Below are positions 28,417 to 38,098 of a stretch of DNA of 64,000 nucleotides, piece by piece. This DNA comes from Pedobacter polaris. Lineage in GTDB: Bacteria > Bacteroidota > Bacteroidia > Sphingobacteriales > Sphingobacteriaceae. Position numbers and translations under genes: made by a program. How positions within the stretch are numbered: position 1 is the first letter of the stretch; each line of letters begins with the position of its first letter. A model generated the notes under the pieces. The model was not told the DNA's origin. It ran no database searches and saw nothing but the letters and a program-made list of their open reading frames with translations. The stretch is taken from assembly GCF_005116505.1 (NCBI RefSeq), contig NZ_SWBR01000002.1:1178314-1242313 (forward strand), given 5' to 3'.

Positions 28417-28423
28417 CAGCAAT

Positions 28424-30082
28424 TTACCTCATACTTTTCTCTCTTATTGCTTTAAATTCAGAACCCTCTTTCCATCCAGGGAATGTAGTTTCATTGCTCA
28501 AGCGATACCCAACGCTAAATAGTAATCTTATATCTTCTACCATACCAGAAAAATCCCATTTAGCTGGTTCAAAATTATCCGCTGGGGCGTGATATCTATT
28601 TTTAGTATAATCTTCTTTCTGTGCTTTTCCGTAAGTTAAACCTTGTGCAACATTATCATCGCCTGTTTCTGTATATAAAGCAGGTATACCCACTTTTGCA
28701 AAGTTGAAATGATCTGACCTAAAGTAATAACCTGCCGAAGGATTACTGTCTTTAACGACAACCCTACCCTGCTTTTTAGCAGCTTCAACTAAATAATCTT
28801 CTAATTCCGATTGTCCGAAACCCACAGCAATGATATCTCTTGTCTTTCCACTAGCTTGTAGTGCATCAATGTTGATGTTAGCCACTGTCTTATTTACCGG
28901 AACTAATGGATGAGAGCCATAATACTCCGAGCCTAATAGTCCTTGCTCTTCAGCGGTTACAGCTAAGAACATAATTGAACGTTCTGGTTGCTGCTTAGCT
29001 TTCTTAAATGCATCTGCTAAAACCAGCAATGCTGCTGTTCCAGTTGCATTGTCAACTGCTCCATTATAAATAGAATCACCGTTAACAGCTTCTCCTTTGC
29101 CTAAATGGTCCCAGTGGCCAGAATAAATAATATATTCCTCTGCTCTTTTCGCTCCAGGTAAAACTGCAACCACGTTGTGTGACACAGATTTTTTAATGGT
29201 ATTATCAATTGTAGTAGAGAGTTTTAAACCTAAATCAACAGGTTTAAATCCGATTTTCCCTGCTTGTTTCATCAAGTCATCAGATTTACCAGCCATTTTA
29301 AACATTGCTTTTGCTACATCTTGGGTAATCCAACCCTCCATTAATGCTCTTGATTTATTTCCATCAGCAGCTTCTAAATACAATTTTGATTTAGACCAAC
29401 CACTTCTTACCACTGCCCAAGGATAACTTGCAGCTTTGTCTTCATGAATGATAATCACGCCTGTTGCACCTTGTCTCGCAGCTTCTTCAAATTTGTAAGT
29501 CCAACGCCCGTAGTAGGTCATTGTTTTACCTTTAAATAAAGTAGAATCTAAAAATCCTGGATCATTAACCATTACTACTACAGTTTTACCTTTTACATCT
29601 AAACCTTCATAATCATTCCACTTGTATTCTGGTGCTACAATTCCATATCCAGCAAAAACCATATCAGAGTTTTCTACTTTAATTTGGGTTGTTACATGCC
29701 TGCTTGCCCCTACAAAATCATCTAAATATTTTAAAGTGGTAGCAGTATTTCCAGCAGCAGTTTTAATTACTAAATCGCTAGGTTTAGAACTGATATCAAC
29801 CATAGGTACTTCCTGAAAATAACTATCACCATTACCTGGTTTTAAGCCTAGCTTTTTAAATTCTGCCTCTAAATAGTTGATTGTTTTTGTTTCACCAACA
29901 GTAAATGGTTTTCTGCCCTCAAAATCGTCAGAGGCTAATACAGCAATGTGTTTTGATAAAGCAGTATCATTTATTGCTTTTAATGCAACTGAATCAGAAG
30001 AATCAGCACCAGTTTGTGAAGCTTGTTGGCAGGATGAAAAATAAACCGCAACTGTTAATAAACATAGTATTTTACGATACAT
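28424..30082 (-). CDS. M28-family zinc aminopeptidase lipoprotein with PA domain
   Basis: 552 residues. The lipobox-like YFSSC (Cys about 18) predicts a lipid anchor. A protease-associated domain is inserted (about 140-285, VFAGYGIVAPEYKWNDYEGLDVKGKTVVVMVNDPG). The zinc-binding M28 set is visible: SGHWDHLG, GAVDNATG, TAEEQGLLGS, NINIDAL and DHFNF. It probably removes N-terminal residues from peptides outside the inner membrane. Its neighbours (an S9 peptidase nearby on the same strand) fit a peptide-feeding role. Convergent with the MG2/plug gene. Confidence 0.93.
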   Translation of the reverse strand: MYRKILCLLTVAVYFSSCQQASQTGADSSDSVALKAINDTALSKHIAVLASDDFEGRKPFTVGETKTINYLEAEFKKLGLKPGNGDSYFQEVPMVDISSKPSDLVIKTAAGNTATTLKYLDDFVGASRHVTTQIKVENSDMVFAGYGIVAPEYKWNDYEGLDVKGKTVVVMVNDPGFLDSTLFKGKTMTYYGRWTYKFEEAARQGATGVIIIHEDKAASYPWAVVRSGWSKSKLYLEAADGNKSRALMEGWITQDVAKAMFKMAGKSDDLMKQAGKIGFKPVDLGLKLSTTIDNTIKKSVSHNVVAVLPGAKRAEEYIIYSGHWDHLGKGEAVNGDSIYNGAVDNATGTAALLVLADAFKKAKQQPERSIMFLAVTAEEQGLLGSEYYGSHPLVPVNKTVANINIDALQASGKTRDIIAVGFGQSELEDYLVEAAKKQGRVVVKDSNPSAGYYFRSDHFNFAKVGIPALYTETGDDNVAQGLTYGKAQKEDYTKNRYHAPADNFEPAKWDFSGMVEDIRLLFSVGYRLSNETTFPGWKEGSEFKAIREKSMR

Positions 30083-30169
30083 AAAATTGTTTTTAGTTAA
30101 TTATTGAAGTTAGAAAAATTAAGTCATAAAAAACCGTCGCAATTAAACATTTCATACTAATGCCTTCGC

Positions 30170-31378
30170 TTATATCTTTTTGGTATTTGTTAAATTAGGT
30201 AAGAAAGCCGTTAGTAAACCTATTAAAGGTAAAAATGCACAAACATTATAAACATAGGTGATACTAGTTGAATCTGCCAATTTACCAAGCAATGCAGAGC
30301 CAATACCACCCATCCCAAATGCAAAGCCGAAAAACAGACCTGCTACCAAGCCTACCTTTCCAGGGATTAATTCTTGGGCATACACTAAAATTGCAGAAAA
30401 AGCTGATGCTAGGATCATCCCGATGGGAACAATTAAAATACCTGTCCAAAATAAATTAGCATGAGGCAACAATAAAGCAAATGGTGCAGTGCCTAAAATA
30501 GAAGCCCATATCACATACTTACGACCGATTTTATCACCAATTGGGCCACCAATTAATGTTCCAGCTGCAACCGAAAAAAGAAATATAAATAAGTAAATCT
30601 GTGAGGTTTGTACAGAAACATGAAATTTCTGAATTAGATAAAATGTGAAATAGCTTGTTAAGCTGGCCATGTAAAAATACTTTGAGAAAATAAGGATCAA
30701 TAAAATTGAAATCGCAAAAACAACTCTTCTTTTGCTCAAATTATGACCAATACTTTTTGCCTGACTTTTAACATTCTCTCTTAATCTAATTAAATAACCC
30801 TTGTACCAATTACCCACATAAGTTAAAACTACCATTGCCAATAAAGCAATTAGTGAGAACCACACAACACTAAACTGTCCATAAGGAACAATAATCCAGG
30901 CAGCTAACAATGGCCCTAAAGAGCTTCCAGCATTACCTCCCAGTTGGAAAACCGATTGTGCCAAACCTCTTTTTCCTCCAGATGCAGCATGGGCCATTCT
31001 CGAAGCTTCTGGATGAAAAATCGAAGAACCTGTCCCTATTAAAGCTACAGACAATAAAATTATATAAAAACTAGATGATTGAGAAAGTGTAACTAAACCT
31101 ATAAGTGTAAACCCCATTCCTGTTGCCAATGAAAATGGTTGAGGCTTTTTATCTGTATATAAACCAACAAACGGTTGAAATAAGGAAGCTGCCATTTGAA
31201 AAGTTAATGTGATTAAACCTATTTGGGTAAAACTTAAATGATAGCTACTTTTTATAATTGGATAGATTGCCGGTATTAAAGATTGTATCGTATCATTTAA
31301 TAAATGAGAAAAGCTAAGGGCAAAGAGTATTGGTAAAACTGTTTGTTCAGCTAGTATTTTTGGTGTAGAAGTGTTCAT
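30170..31378 (-). CDS. MFS exporter, Fsr (fosmidomycin resistance)-like
   Basis: About 402 residues and 12 hydrophobic segments. FALSFSHLLNDTIQSLIPAIYPI near the N-terminus and GTGSSIFHPEASRMAHAASG in the fourth segment are signatures of the Fsr subgroup of the major facilitator superfamily. Known Fsr exports fosmidomycin; here the substrate is only suggested by similarity. The ATG at 31378 is chosen; an ATG at 31384 and a TTG at 31399 lie just upstream in frame. It follows the S9 peptidase gene on the same strand but behind a terminator. Confidence 0.88.
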   Translation of the reverse strand: MNTSTPKILAEQTVLPILFALSFSHLLNDTIQSLIPAIYPIIKSSYHLSFTQIGLITLTFQMAASLFQPFVGLYTDKKPQPFSLATGMGFTLIGLVTLSQSSSFYIILLSVALIGTGSSIFHPEASRMAHAASGGKRGLAQSVFQLGGNAGSSLGPLLAAWIIVPYGQFSVVWFSLIALLAMVVLTYVGNWYKGYLIRLRENVKSQAKSIGHNLSKRRVVFAISILLILIFSKYFYMASLTSYFTFYLIQKFHVSVQTSQIYLFIFLFSVAAGTLIGGPIGDKIGRKYVIWASILGTAPFALLLPHANLFWTGILIVPIGMILASAFSAILVYAQELIPGKVGLVAGLFFGFAFGMGGIGSALLGKLADSTSITYVYNVCAFLPLIGLLTAFLPNLTNTKKI

Positions 31379-31457
31379 TCGCATTCGTTTATAGGGCAAA
31401 TTTAGAAATTTAACTAAAGGTTAAAGGCTATGTTTCTACATAATTACGTCAAATAAA

Positions 31458-31494
31458 AATGCCCCCAATAAGTGTCTAACTTTTTGGGGGCATT
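31458..31494 (-). terminator. Intrinsic terminator of the S9 peptidase gene
   Basis: AATGCCCCCAA / TTGGGGGCATT with a T-rich tail on the minus strand, just past the stop at 31518. Confidence 0.85.
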
Positions 31495-31517
31495 GCAATT
31501 GGAACTTTTTTTATTGG

Positions 31518-34025
31518 TTATTGTTTTCGTTCAACTTCCCTATCCATCTCTGTAATGTTAACATTTACAGATTGAGAAAAATCTCCCAATAAATAATTAT
31601 TAAAATAATCTGCTAAACGCCAGAACATATATTCTGTCATATCGCCAAAGCCATGGCGTTGACCAGGAACAATCATATAATCAAATCTTTTACCAGCTTT
31701 AATTAGTGCATTTGCCACTCTAATTGAGTTTGCAGGATTTACATTATTATCCATATCGCCATGCATTAATAGCAAATGACCCTTAAGGTTTTTAGCTAAA
31801 TCTGGATTTTTATCAATTGCATATTTAAAAGTAGTATCGCCTTTAGCAGAAACAATTTCCTTAACACCATGATGTTTTTCACTCCACCAGCGATTGTAAA
31901 TACTATTATCGTGATTACCTGCAGCAGAAACAGCAACTTTAAAGAAATCTGGATATACCAATAAAGCTGCTGTAGACATAAAGCCACCACCAGAATGACC
32001 CGTTATACCTACCCTATTTGCGTCAATAAAAGAATACTTGTCTGCTAACTGCTCAATAGCGGCTTTTTTATCTGCCAAACCATAATCACGTAAGTTTCCG
32101 TAACCATAAGTATGATACCATTTAGAACGAGCCGGATGTCCACCCCTATTTCCAACAGTTATTACAATATAACCCAGTTGCGCCAATCGATCCATTCTAT
32201 CCATGCTTCTACCAAATGATTTATTTACCGCTTCAGTTTGTGGGCCTGGGTAAACATATTCTATAATTGGATATTTTTTACTCGGATCAAAATTAAATGG
32301 TTTGTACATTACCCCATAAATATCGGTTATGCCATCATCTGCCTTCACTTTAAAAGGTTCGGGAAATTTGTACCCTGTCGTCATCAATAATGATAAATCT
32401 GCTGTTTCTAAATCCATCACTTTGTTGCCTAAATTATCAAGTAAAACTGATTTAGGAATAGTGTTTACCCTAGAGAAATTATCAATCACAAACCTAGCTT
32501 CGTCATTCATACTGGCCGAATGGTCAAAATCGCCAGCGTTAATTAATTTCATTCCACTGCCATCAAAATTAATGCTGTATAAGTGCATAAAATATGGATC
32601 TTCTTTAGCTTCACGTCCATTTGCTGTGAAATAAAGTTTTCTATTTTTCTGATCAATATTTACAATTCCTTCACAATGAAATGCACCAGAAGTGATTTGG
32701 TTTTTCAATTTTCCATTCCCATCAAATAAATAGAAATGTCCCCAACCATCACGCTCACTCCAGTGTATAATTTCATTGCCACCATCAATTAGTCCTGGGC
32801 GTTGCACTTCTACATAAGTATTAAAACGTTCGTCAATTAGTGGCATTACTTTTAAGGTGTTGATGTCTATTGTACAGATATCAATTCTTTTTAAATCTCT
32901 ACTGGTACGTGAAAAATAAAATTTACTATTATCTCCCAACCAAATTGATGGTCTAAATTCATTGTCTCTATCTTTTACCAATGATTCCTTACCCCATGTA
33001 GAAATGCTCTGATCTTTGAATGCGGTGGTATTTATTGTTTTATAAGTTTTAGTTGCAAAGTTGAATAGGATAAATTCATCGATTGGCGATTCCTTTTCAC
33101 CTGGCATTTGATATTTGTAGGTTTCTAAAGTTGGTCTACCTGTAGCTGTACTATTAATTACCCATAAATCTTTTACTTTTCTAGAATCTGTTCTGTCTAA
33201 AACAAAGTGTTTCGAATCTGGCGACCAAAGTACATAAGCACCACGCCTCTTCTTGTCATTTTTTACAACAATTTCATTGTCTTCACCATCTCCATCACTA
33301 CCATAAGAATAAAATTTTACACCATCTTTAGTTAACTGGTGTTCTACAATTGTACTATCCTCTTCATTTTTTACAGCTTTTTTGTAGTTCTCTTTATCCA
33401 TCCAGTATAAATTGTAATTACGAGAGAAAATTATTGCCGATGAATCTGGCGCTACAGAACCCCAAGATGGTTTAGCTTTAGGTTTTTCGTAGTTTTTAAC
33501 TTCAGTTAATTTGTTAGTAGCCAATTCGTAATTGAAAGAAAAGATTTTCTTTTGCATAGAATCAGCTGCTTTTTTATCTTTTCTATCTTTTTTTAGCTCT
33601 TCAATTGTACTTTTAATTTCGAAATTGATGCTTTTTTCATCTTTTGCAAATTTCAGGTTTTCAATAGGTAAATGTTGCGCATCAAAAGGGTCACGGATAA
33701 TCATGGTAATTTCTGAAGCCAACTTATTATTGTCAAAAAGCACTTTTTTACTTCTCGTTGCTGGCTCAACAATATACCATTGTTTCCCATTTGGTGTTTC
33801 GTATTGATACCAAAATCTGTTTGTGAGTTTTAACCAATGTGGGTCTACTGCTGTAGAGTAAATAATTTTTCTCAGTTTAGCTGGTGAGAAACGAGCAGCT
33901 GCCTGATAGTTTGCCTTTTCTGGAGTTTGTGTTGTTTCTGTTAATGATATTGTTTTAGTTTGTGCAACAACGTTAGCAGTGCCTAAAATCGAAATCATAG
34001 ACAAGATAAAGTAGAATTTCTTCAT
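31518..34025 (-). CDS. S9-family (dipeptidyl peptidase IV-like) serine peptidase
   Basis: About 835 residues from the ATG at 34025. That start gives a clean signal peptide (KKFYFILSMISILGTANVVAQ); the upstream in-frame extension to 34145 has no such logic. An N-terminal beta-propeller (DPP-IV N-type, about 100-560) precedes an alpha/beta-hydrolase domain with the catalytic Ser in GHSGGGF, Asp in HGDMDNNV and His in PGQRHGF. It cleaves short peptides, probably removing N-terminal dipeptides, in the periplasm. It belongs to the same secreted-peptidase theme as the M28 enzyme. Confidence 0.93.
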   Translation of the reverse strand: MKKFYFILSMISILGTANVVAQTKTISLTETTQTPEKANYQAAARFSPAKLRKIIYSTAVDPHWLKLTNRFWYQYETPNGKQWYIVEPATRSKKVLFDNNKLASEITMIIRDPFDAQHLPIENLKFAKDEKSINFEIKSTIEELKKDRKDKKAADSMQKKIFSFNYELATNKLTEVKNYEKPKAKPSWGSVAPDSSAIIFSRNYNLYWMDKENYKKAVKNEEDSTIVEHQLTKDGVKFYSYGSDGDGEDNEIVVKNDKKRRGAYVLWSPDSKHFVLDRTDSRKVKDLWVINSTATGRPTLETYKYQMPGEKESPIDEFILFNFATKTYKTINTTAFKDQSISTWGKESLVKDRDNEFRPSIWLGDNSKFYFSRTSRDLKRIDICTIDINTLKVMPLIDERFNTYVEVQRPGLIDGGNEIIHWSERDGWGHFYLFDGNGKLKNQITSGAFHCEGIVNIDQKNRKLYFTANGREAKEDPYFMHLYSINFDGSGMKLINAGDFDHSASMNDEARFVIDNFSRVNTIPKSVLLDNLGNKVMDLETADLSLLMTTGYKFPEPFKVKADDGITDIYGVMYKPFNFDPSKKYPIIEYVYPGPQTEAVNKSFGRSMDRMDRLAQLGYIVITVGNRGGHPARSKWYHTYGYGNLRDYGLADKKAAIEQLADKYSFIDANRVGITGHSGGGFMSTAALLVYPDFFKVAVSAAGNHDNSIYNRWWSEKHHGVKEIVSAKGDTTFKYAIDKNPDLAKNLKGHLLLMHGDMDNNVNPANSIRVANALIKAGKRFDYMIVPGQRHGFGDMTEYMFWRLADYFNNYLLGDFSQSVNVNITEMDREVERKQ

Positions 34026-34200
34026 TGATGATTGTTGAATGGTAAATAAAAAGCCTAATTTATTTAATAAAGTGTATTTACTGGCTGATTTATTTGTAAT
34101 AATGCAGATAGAAAAATTTATAACACTTCTTAAATTAGTGAACATTAAAGAATTTATCCACAGTGTGAAAGATTTCTAACATAAATCTATTGGCTTTTCA

Positions 34201-34208
34201 TAGTTTTG
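34201..34208 (+). promoter_or_regulatory. -7 box (TAGTTTTG) for the deacetylase gene
   Basis: Perfect TAnnTTTG, 16 bases before the ATG at 34225. The -33 box is not clear. Confidence 0.55.
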
Positions 34209-34224
34209 CACAATACAATTTACT

Positions 34225-35103
34225 ATGAACAAGAACTTTTTAACTCTCATTGCAACAGCGTTGATTTTAACACTTGGTTGCCAGTCTAAATCACAATCTC
34301 CAAATGGAGAAACCAAAGACAATACAGAAAATGTAGCAAATGCAGAAGGAGAATCTACTCCAAAAGTTGATGCCAGTAAAGTGAAAGTGGCTGATGCAAA
34401 AACAATCTTAGCTCGTAAACAAGTACCTATTTTATGTTATCACCAAGTTAGAAATTGGAAAGAAAGAGATGGAAAAGTTGGGAAAGATTATATTGTAGAA
34501 GTTCAGAATTTTAAAGATCAGATTAAAATGTTGGCTGATAGTGGTTACCATACTATCTTGCCAGATCAACTTTATGCTTATTTAAATGAAGGAGCTAAAT
34601 TGCCCTCTAAACCAATTATGTTAACTTTTGATGATACAGATTTAGATCAATTCACAACTGTTAATCCTATTTTGAAAAAACATGGATATAAAGCTGTTTA
34701 TTTTATAATGACAGTTTCAATTGGAAAAAAAGGAAAATTTGTTGATTACATGTCTTCAGATCAAATTAAGAAACTTTCTGACGAAGGAAATATAATTGGC
34801 AGCCATACATACGACCACAAAAACTTCAAAAAATATGCTGGAAAAGATTGGGAAGAGCAATTGGATAAACCAACAAAAAGATTGGAAGAAATTACTGGCA
34901 AGAAAATAACAGAATTTGCTTATCCATTTGGGTTATGGAATGCAGAAGGTATCCCACAGCTTAAAAAACGTGGGTTTAGAATGGCTTATCAATTATCAAC
35001 AAAACGTGATGAAAAAGATCCATTGTTTACTATTAGAAGAATAATTGCTAGCGGATATTGGAGTCCAAAAACTTTAAGCAACAGCATTAAGAATAGTTTT
35101 TAG
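34225..35103 (+). CDS. Polysaccharide deacetylase (CE4) lipoprotein
   Basis: 292 residues. Lipobox LTLGC (Cys about 19), then a charged, probably disordered linker to about residue 60. A NodB homology domain follows: motif 1 LTFDDTD (the usual TFDDG with Thr in place of Gly), motif 2 HTYDH, and motif 3 EFAYPFGLWN. Metal-binding Asp and the two His are present. It probably deacetylates N-acetylglucosamine in peptidoglycan or an exopolysaccharide at the cell surface. Monocistronic, followed by a large inverted repeat. Confidence 0.9.
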   Translation: MNKNFLTLIATALILTLGCQSKSQSPNGETKDNTENVANAEGESTPKVDASKVKVADAKTILARKQVPILCYHQVRNWKERDGKVGKDYIVEVQNFKDQIKMLADSGYHTILPDQLYAYLNEGAKLPSKPIMLTFDDTDLDQFTTVNPILKKHGYKAVYFIMTVSIGKKGKFVDYMSSDQIKKLSDEGNIIGSHTYDHKNFKKYAGKDWEEQLDKPTKRLEEITGKKITEFAYPFGLWNAEGIPQLKKRGFRMAYQLSTKRDEKDPLFTIRRIIASGYWSPKTLSNSIKNSF

Positions 35104-35106
35104 CCG

Positions 35107-35185
35107 ATTTGTCATTCTGAGTAAAACGAAGAATCTATTAAATGAGTTCTAAAAATAGATTCTTAGCAGGCTCAGAATGACAAAT
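35107..35185. repeat. Long imperfect inverted repeat (REP/MITE-like)
   Basis: Outer arms ATTTGTCATTCTGAG (35107-35121) and CTCAGAATGACAAAT (35171-35185) are perfect over 15 bp. Inner arms GAATCTATT and AATAGATTC (35131-35139 / 35154-35162) are also perfect. This 'GTCATTCTGAG...GAATC' element is of a type widespread between genes in Bacteroidota. It sits between convergent genes and may also terminate transcription. Confidence 0.8.
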
Positions 35186-35188
35186 AAC

Positions 35189-35641
35189 TTATATCACCTC
35201 TTTAATCTGATATTTCTTACCGTTAAAGTCAAAAGAGCTACCTTTCTGTTTACCTAACAGCAGCTTCCCGATAGGAGAAACAGCAGAAATAGCAAAAATG
35301 CTCTCATCTTTTAAGTGTAATTGACCTGCACTAATGCTCAAATAGAATTTCCCCTGATCTGTAACTACTAGACTTCCGTTTCTTGCCGAATCTGAATGAG
35401 GCATATCTTTTAACGATGCGAGCACTTTCTGGTTTTCTTCAGCATCAATTAACAATCTTTTATTTCGATCAATATCTTGTTGCATCATTTCTCTACTGGT
35501 TTCGTACTTATCTCCAGCACTACTTTTCGTATCGTCATTACTAGCTTCACGGGCTTGTTTCAAAGCTGTTTCTGCAGTTTCTATGCGTTCATTAATAAAT
35601 TTTAAACAGAGTTGATATAAGGAAGATTTAATTTCTTGCAT
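35189..35641 (-). CDS. GreA/GreB-like transcription factor domain protein
   Basis: 150 residues. N-terminal helical coiled-coil half (about 1-75, RIETAETALKQAREASNDD...KYETSREMMQQDIDRN) and a C-terminal FKBP-like half ending AVSPIGKLLLGKQKGSSFDFNGKKYQIKEVI, the GreA C-terminal pattern (SPIGKALLGK). Related proteins in Bacteroidota are often mislabelled 3-oxoacyl-ACP synthase. It probably binds RNA polymerase near the secondary channel; whether it stimulates transcript cleavage is uncertain because the acidic coiled-coil tip pair of GreA is not clearly conserved. Confidence 0.8.
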   Translation of the reverse strand: MQEIKSSLYQLCLKFINERIETAETALKQAREASNDDTKSSAGDKYETSREMMQQDIDRNKRLLIDAEENQKVLASLKDMPHSDSARNGSLVVTDQGKFYLSISAGQLHLKDESIFAISAVSPIGKLLLGKQKGSSFDFNGKKYQIKEVI

Positions 35642-35728
35642 ATTTTATTTGGTTGGACTAGCTTAAATATATCAAAAATATTCAATTGTTCAATAGTGGT
35701 TTATTGTTTAGTAAATGTTAAGAAGGAA

Positions 35729-36304
35729 TTACTTTTCAAGCCATTTAACTTTTTCGGTAATGGGTGTTCTATTCGCATTTCTTGATTCCTCATTATGATA
35801 GCCCATATAAAAAAGTCCAAAACACTTTTCATTTTCGGCAAGACCAAGAAAATCTCCCAAATCATCAATTAATGGTGGCGAGCTCCAATACGCTCCAACA
35901 CCTAATGCCTCTGCAGTTAATGCCATATTCTGAACCGCACACCCTACTGCAGCAATTTCCTCCCATGCAGGTAATTCATTTGGGTGAAACTGAATATTGA
36001 TGGCTAAAATGCAATCTGCCTGATTAGCCTTCTCAGAAAAACTAGCATGCTTTTTCTGCAAGAATTGATTTTCAGGAACATTACTTTTGTATAAATCACC
36101 TAATGTTGCTCCTAACCTACCTTTTGCTTCTTTTCTCATAACCACAAAGCGCCACGGTTGGGTTAATTTATGAGTTGGGGCATAATTTGCATTTTCTAAT
36201 ATTTGCTCAATTACAGCAACCGGAATTTCTTTTTGAATATAACTTATTGGAAAAATACTTCTCCTATTTTTGATGATGTTTGATAAAACTTCGTAATTAC
36301 TCAT
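35729..36304 (-). CDS. Nitroreductase family protein (YdjA-like)
   Basis: About 191 residues from the ATG at 36304. FMN-binding features of the short nitroreductases are present: NRRSIFP, ENANYAPTHKLTQPWRFVVMR, and the C-terminal GVGAYWSSPPLIDDLGDFLGLAENEKCFGLFYMGYH. These enzymes reduce nitro groups, quinones or enones with NAD(P)H. The natural substrate is unknown. It is a lone gene on the minus strand. Confidence 0.88.
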   Translation of the reverse strand: MSNYEVLSNIIKNRRSIFPISYIQKEIPVAVIEQILENANYAPTHKLTQPWRFVVMRKEAKGRLGATLGDLYKSNVPENQFLQKKHASFSEKANQADCILAINIQFHPNELPAWEEIAAVGCAVQNMALTAEALGVGAYWSSPPLIDDLGDFLGLAENEKCFGLFYMGYHNEESRNANRTPITEKVKWLEK

Positions 36305-36400
36305 ATCCAAAATTAAAACATTAAGATGCTAATTTTGATAAAAGATGGTTTTATTGCTTTACTGTTGCATTGTAATTGCAATTTTAACTGTTGCTACCAA

Positions 36401-36952
36401 CTATTTTAGCTGCTTTCTAATCTGTTTTGCTTTGGCATAAAAAGCAATACTTTCTTTATCCACTAGAAAATCCATGGTTTGTAGCAGTTCATCTTTTATC
36501 CAATTATGCTTAGCATTTAAGTTAGCCAAAATATTTAAACAATGAGATTTAATGGCTACAGGAACTTTTTCATCAATTAACCAACTAAAAACTGTTTCTA
36601 CTAGTTGTTCAGTATTATGCTTTTCGATTAATTCTTTTATAGCTAAAGGACTCCTCCTACTAGTCAGTAAAGCTAAAATTTTACCATAATGCCTGCGACA
36701 AGAAAGATTATTTTGAGTTGAGAATACACTTAGGAAATATGCTGTATGTGGTACAAATCTTTCTATATGACTAATATATATGTTTTCTAAAATCCAAGAT
36801 GCCCTAAAAGCAATTTGATCTTCTTTGTGAAATGTAAGGTCTATTAATTCTTTGATGGAGAAATTATTTTCGGCAGCAATTTTAGTAAGATCGTTAACTT
36901 TTGTTTTATTTAAAGTTGTTTTAATTGCTGCAAGAAGTTGTTCCCTTTCCAT
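36401..36952 (-). CDS. Helical-repeat (HEAT/ARM-like) protein, unknown
   Basis: 183 residues, almost all predicted helix, with repeat-like units such as IAFRASWILENIYISHIERFVP and PVAIKSHCLNILANLNAKH that resemble HEAT/ARM pairs. No catalytic motif, signal or membrane segment. It is probably a cytosolic scaffold or binding protein. The name reflects fold appearance only, and I do not recognise a characterised family. Confidence 0.7.
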   Translation of the reverse strand: MEREQLLAAIKTTLNKTKVNDLTKIAAENNFSIKELIDLTFHKEDQIAFRASWILENIYISHIERFVPHTAYFLSVFSTQNNLSCRRHYGKILALLTSRRSPLAIKELIEKHNTEQLVETVFSWLIDEKVPVAIKSHCLNILANLNAKHNWIKDELLQTMDFLVDKESIAFYAKAKQIRKQLK

Positions 36953-37054
36953 GCTCAGATTTAACGATTTTGCTTAATGCCCACTTTTAGCGCAGAAACT
37001 TTTTTAAATAATTAATTAAACCAAATTGTAAACTAGTTACCAACGTGTATGGCT

Positions 37055-37741
37055 TTAATTTTCTGGAACGAATACTTTATTCCCGAAAATATCTTTTTTA
37101 TACGTGCCAATTTTCTTACCGTTTTTATCTTCTATGACTGTGTTCCCGAAAATATCAACTTTTTGTTTTGATATAAGATTACCTCTTTCATCCTCGATGA
37201 TTATATTTCCAAATGAATCGATTTTTTGCTTACCAATTGTACGGCCATTCCCATCTTCTATAACCAAATTACCAAAAATATCTTTCTTGTGAACACCTAT
37301 AATATTGCCACGATCATCTTCAATTATAGTACTACCAAAAACATCGATTTTTTGTTTAGTTACTATTTCCTTTTTTCCATTTCCAGGTACTATTCCTCCG
37401 AAATGGTCATCTCTATCTTTTTCTAAACTTTGGCCTTTTTCAGTATTGAGTATTGTACTACCATGAAAATCCTTAGTTTGCTTCCCGATAATTTTACCCG
37501 CTTCATTTTCTAAAATCGTATTGCCGAAAAAATCTTGTTTTTGCTTGGCGATGGTTTTGCCATCTTTATCAACTACAATGGTATTCCCAAAAAAATCTTT
37601 CTTTTGCTTGCCGATGGTATTATCTTTCTCATCAACCAATATGGTATCGCCAAAGAAATCTACTTTATATTTGTATTGAGTAGTTTGGCCGTAAGCCATG
37701 GAAATTGTAGACATAATAATGCCTAACATTAATTTTTTCAT
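37055..37741 (-). CDS. Secreted protein of tandem 21-residue repeats
   Basis: 228 residues. Signal peptide (LMLGIIMSTISMAYGQ), then nine full repeats and one partial repeat of exactly 21 residues. The consensus is roughly KxDxFGNTIxEDxxGxxIGKQ. Repeats 4 and 5 (starting TKDFHG and RDDHFG) are the most diverged. The regular Phe-Gly, Ile and Asp/Gly spacing suggests a beta-hairpin or beta-solenoid stack in the periplasm or at the surface. No family is recognised and no partner gene is adjacent. The DNA carries matching 63-bp tandem repeats that have diverged, so the array is old. Confidence 0.82.
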   Translation of the reverse strand: MKKLMLGIIMSTISMAYGQTTQYKYKVDFFGDTILVDEKDNTIGKQKKDFFGNTIVVDKDGKTIAKQKQDFFGNTILENEAGKIIGKQTKDFHGSTILNTEKGQSLEKDRDDHFGGIVPGNGKKEIVTKQKIDVFGSTIIEDDRGNIIGVHKKDIFGNLVIEDGNGRTIGKQKIDSFGNIIIEDERGNLISKQKVDIFGNTVIEDKNGKKIGTYKKDIFGNKVFVPEN

Positions 37742-37799
37742 CTCGTTTTCATTTTGTGTGTACTACTAAATTACAAAAATTACATTGAGTAAAAATCGG

Positions 37800-38036
37800 T
37801 TAACGGTAAATTAGTTTTGCTAATTTAAACTTTGGGTTTAAGCAATTTGCCAAAAGCTTCTCCATTTGTAAAACAAACCCAATTGTAGCGAACATGAACC
37901 TGATTTTCTTCGGGCGAGTAAAGCGGTAAGTGGGGCTGCCTAAGCCATAATAAATTGCCAATCGTTTACAAAAAGCCCCAACCTTCTCTTTACTAATGGC
38001 ATTACCAATTAAAACTATAATCTTAGTTTTTTCCAT
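37800..38036 (-). pseudogene. Doubtful small ORF, possibly a frameshifted gene
   Basis: A 78-codon frame starts at ATG 38036 (MEKTKIIVLIGNAISKEK). From about 37950 onward a different minus-strand frame looks more protein-like: it reads LYSPEENQVHVRYNWVCFTN and then GEAFGKLLKPKV, ending at a TAA at 37825. A single frameshift near 37950 would join the two parts into a product of about 70 residues. Alternatively this is non-coding. The start lies only 62 bases from a divergent gene. Confidence 0.35.
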
Positions 38037-38098
38037 AAAAATTTGCTCATCAATATTTTAATACTTAACTTTAAGTGAATTTAATTAAACTATTTATT

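Noticed and set aside
37055..37741. Regular 63-bp DNA periodicity that could look like a CRISPR or minisatellite
   Set aside because: It is fully explained by 21-residue protein repeats in one open frame with a signal peptide; repeats are diverged and there are no spacers.
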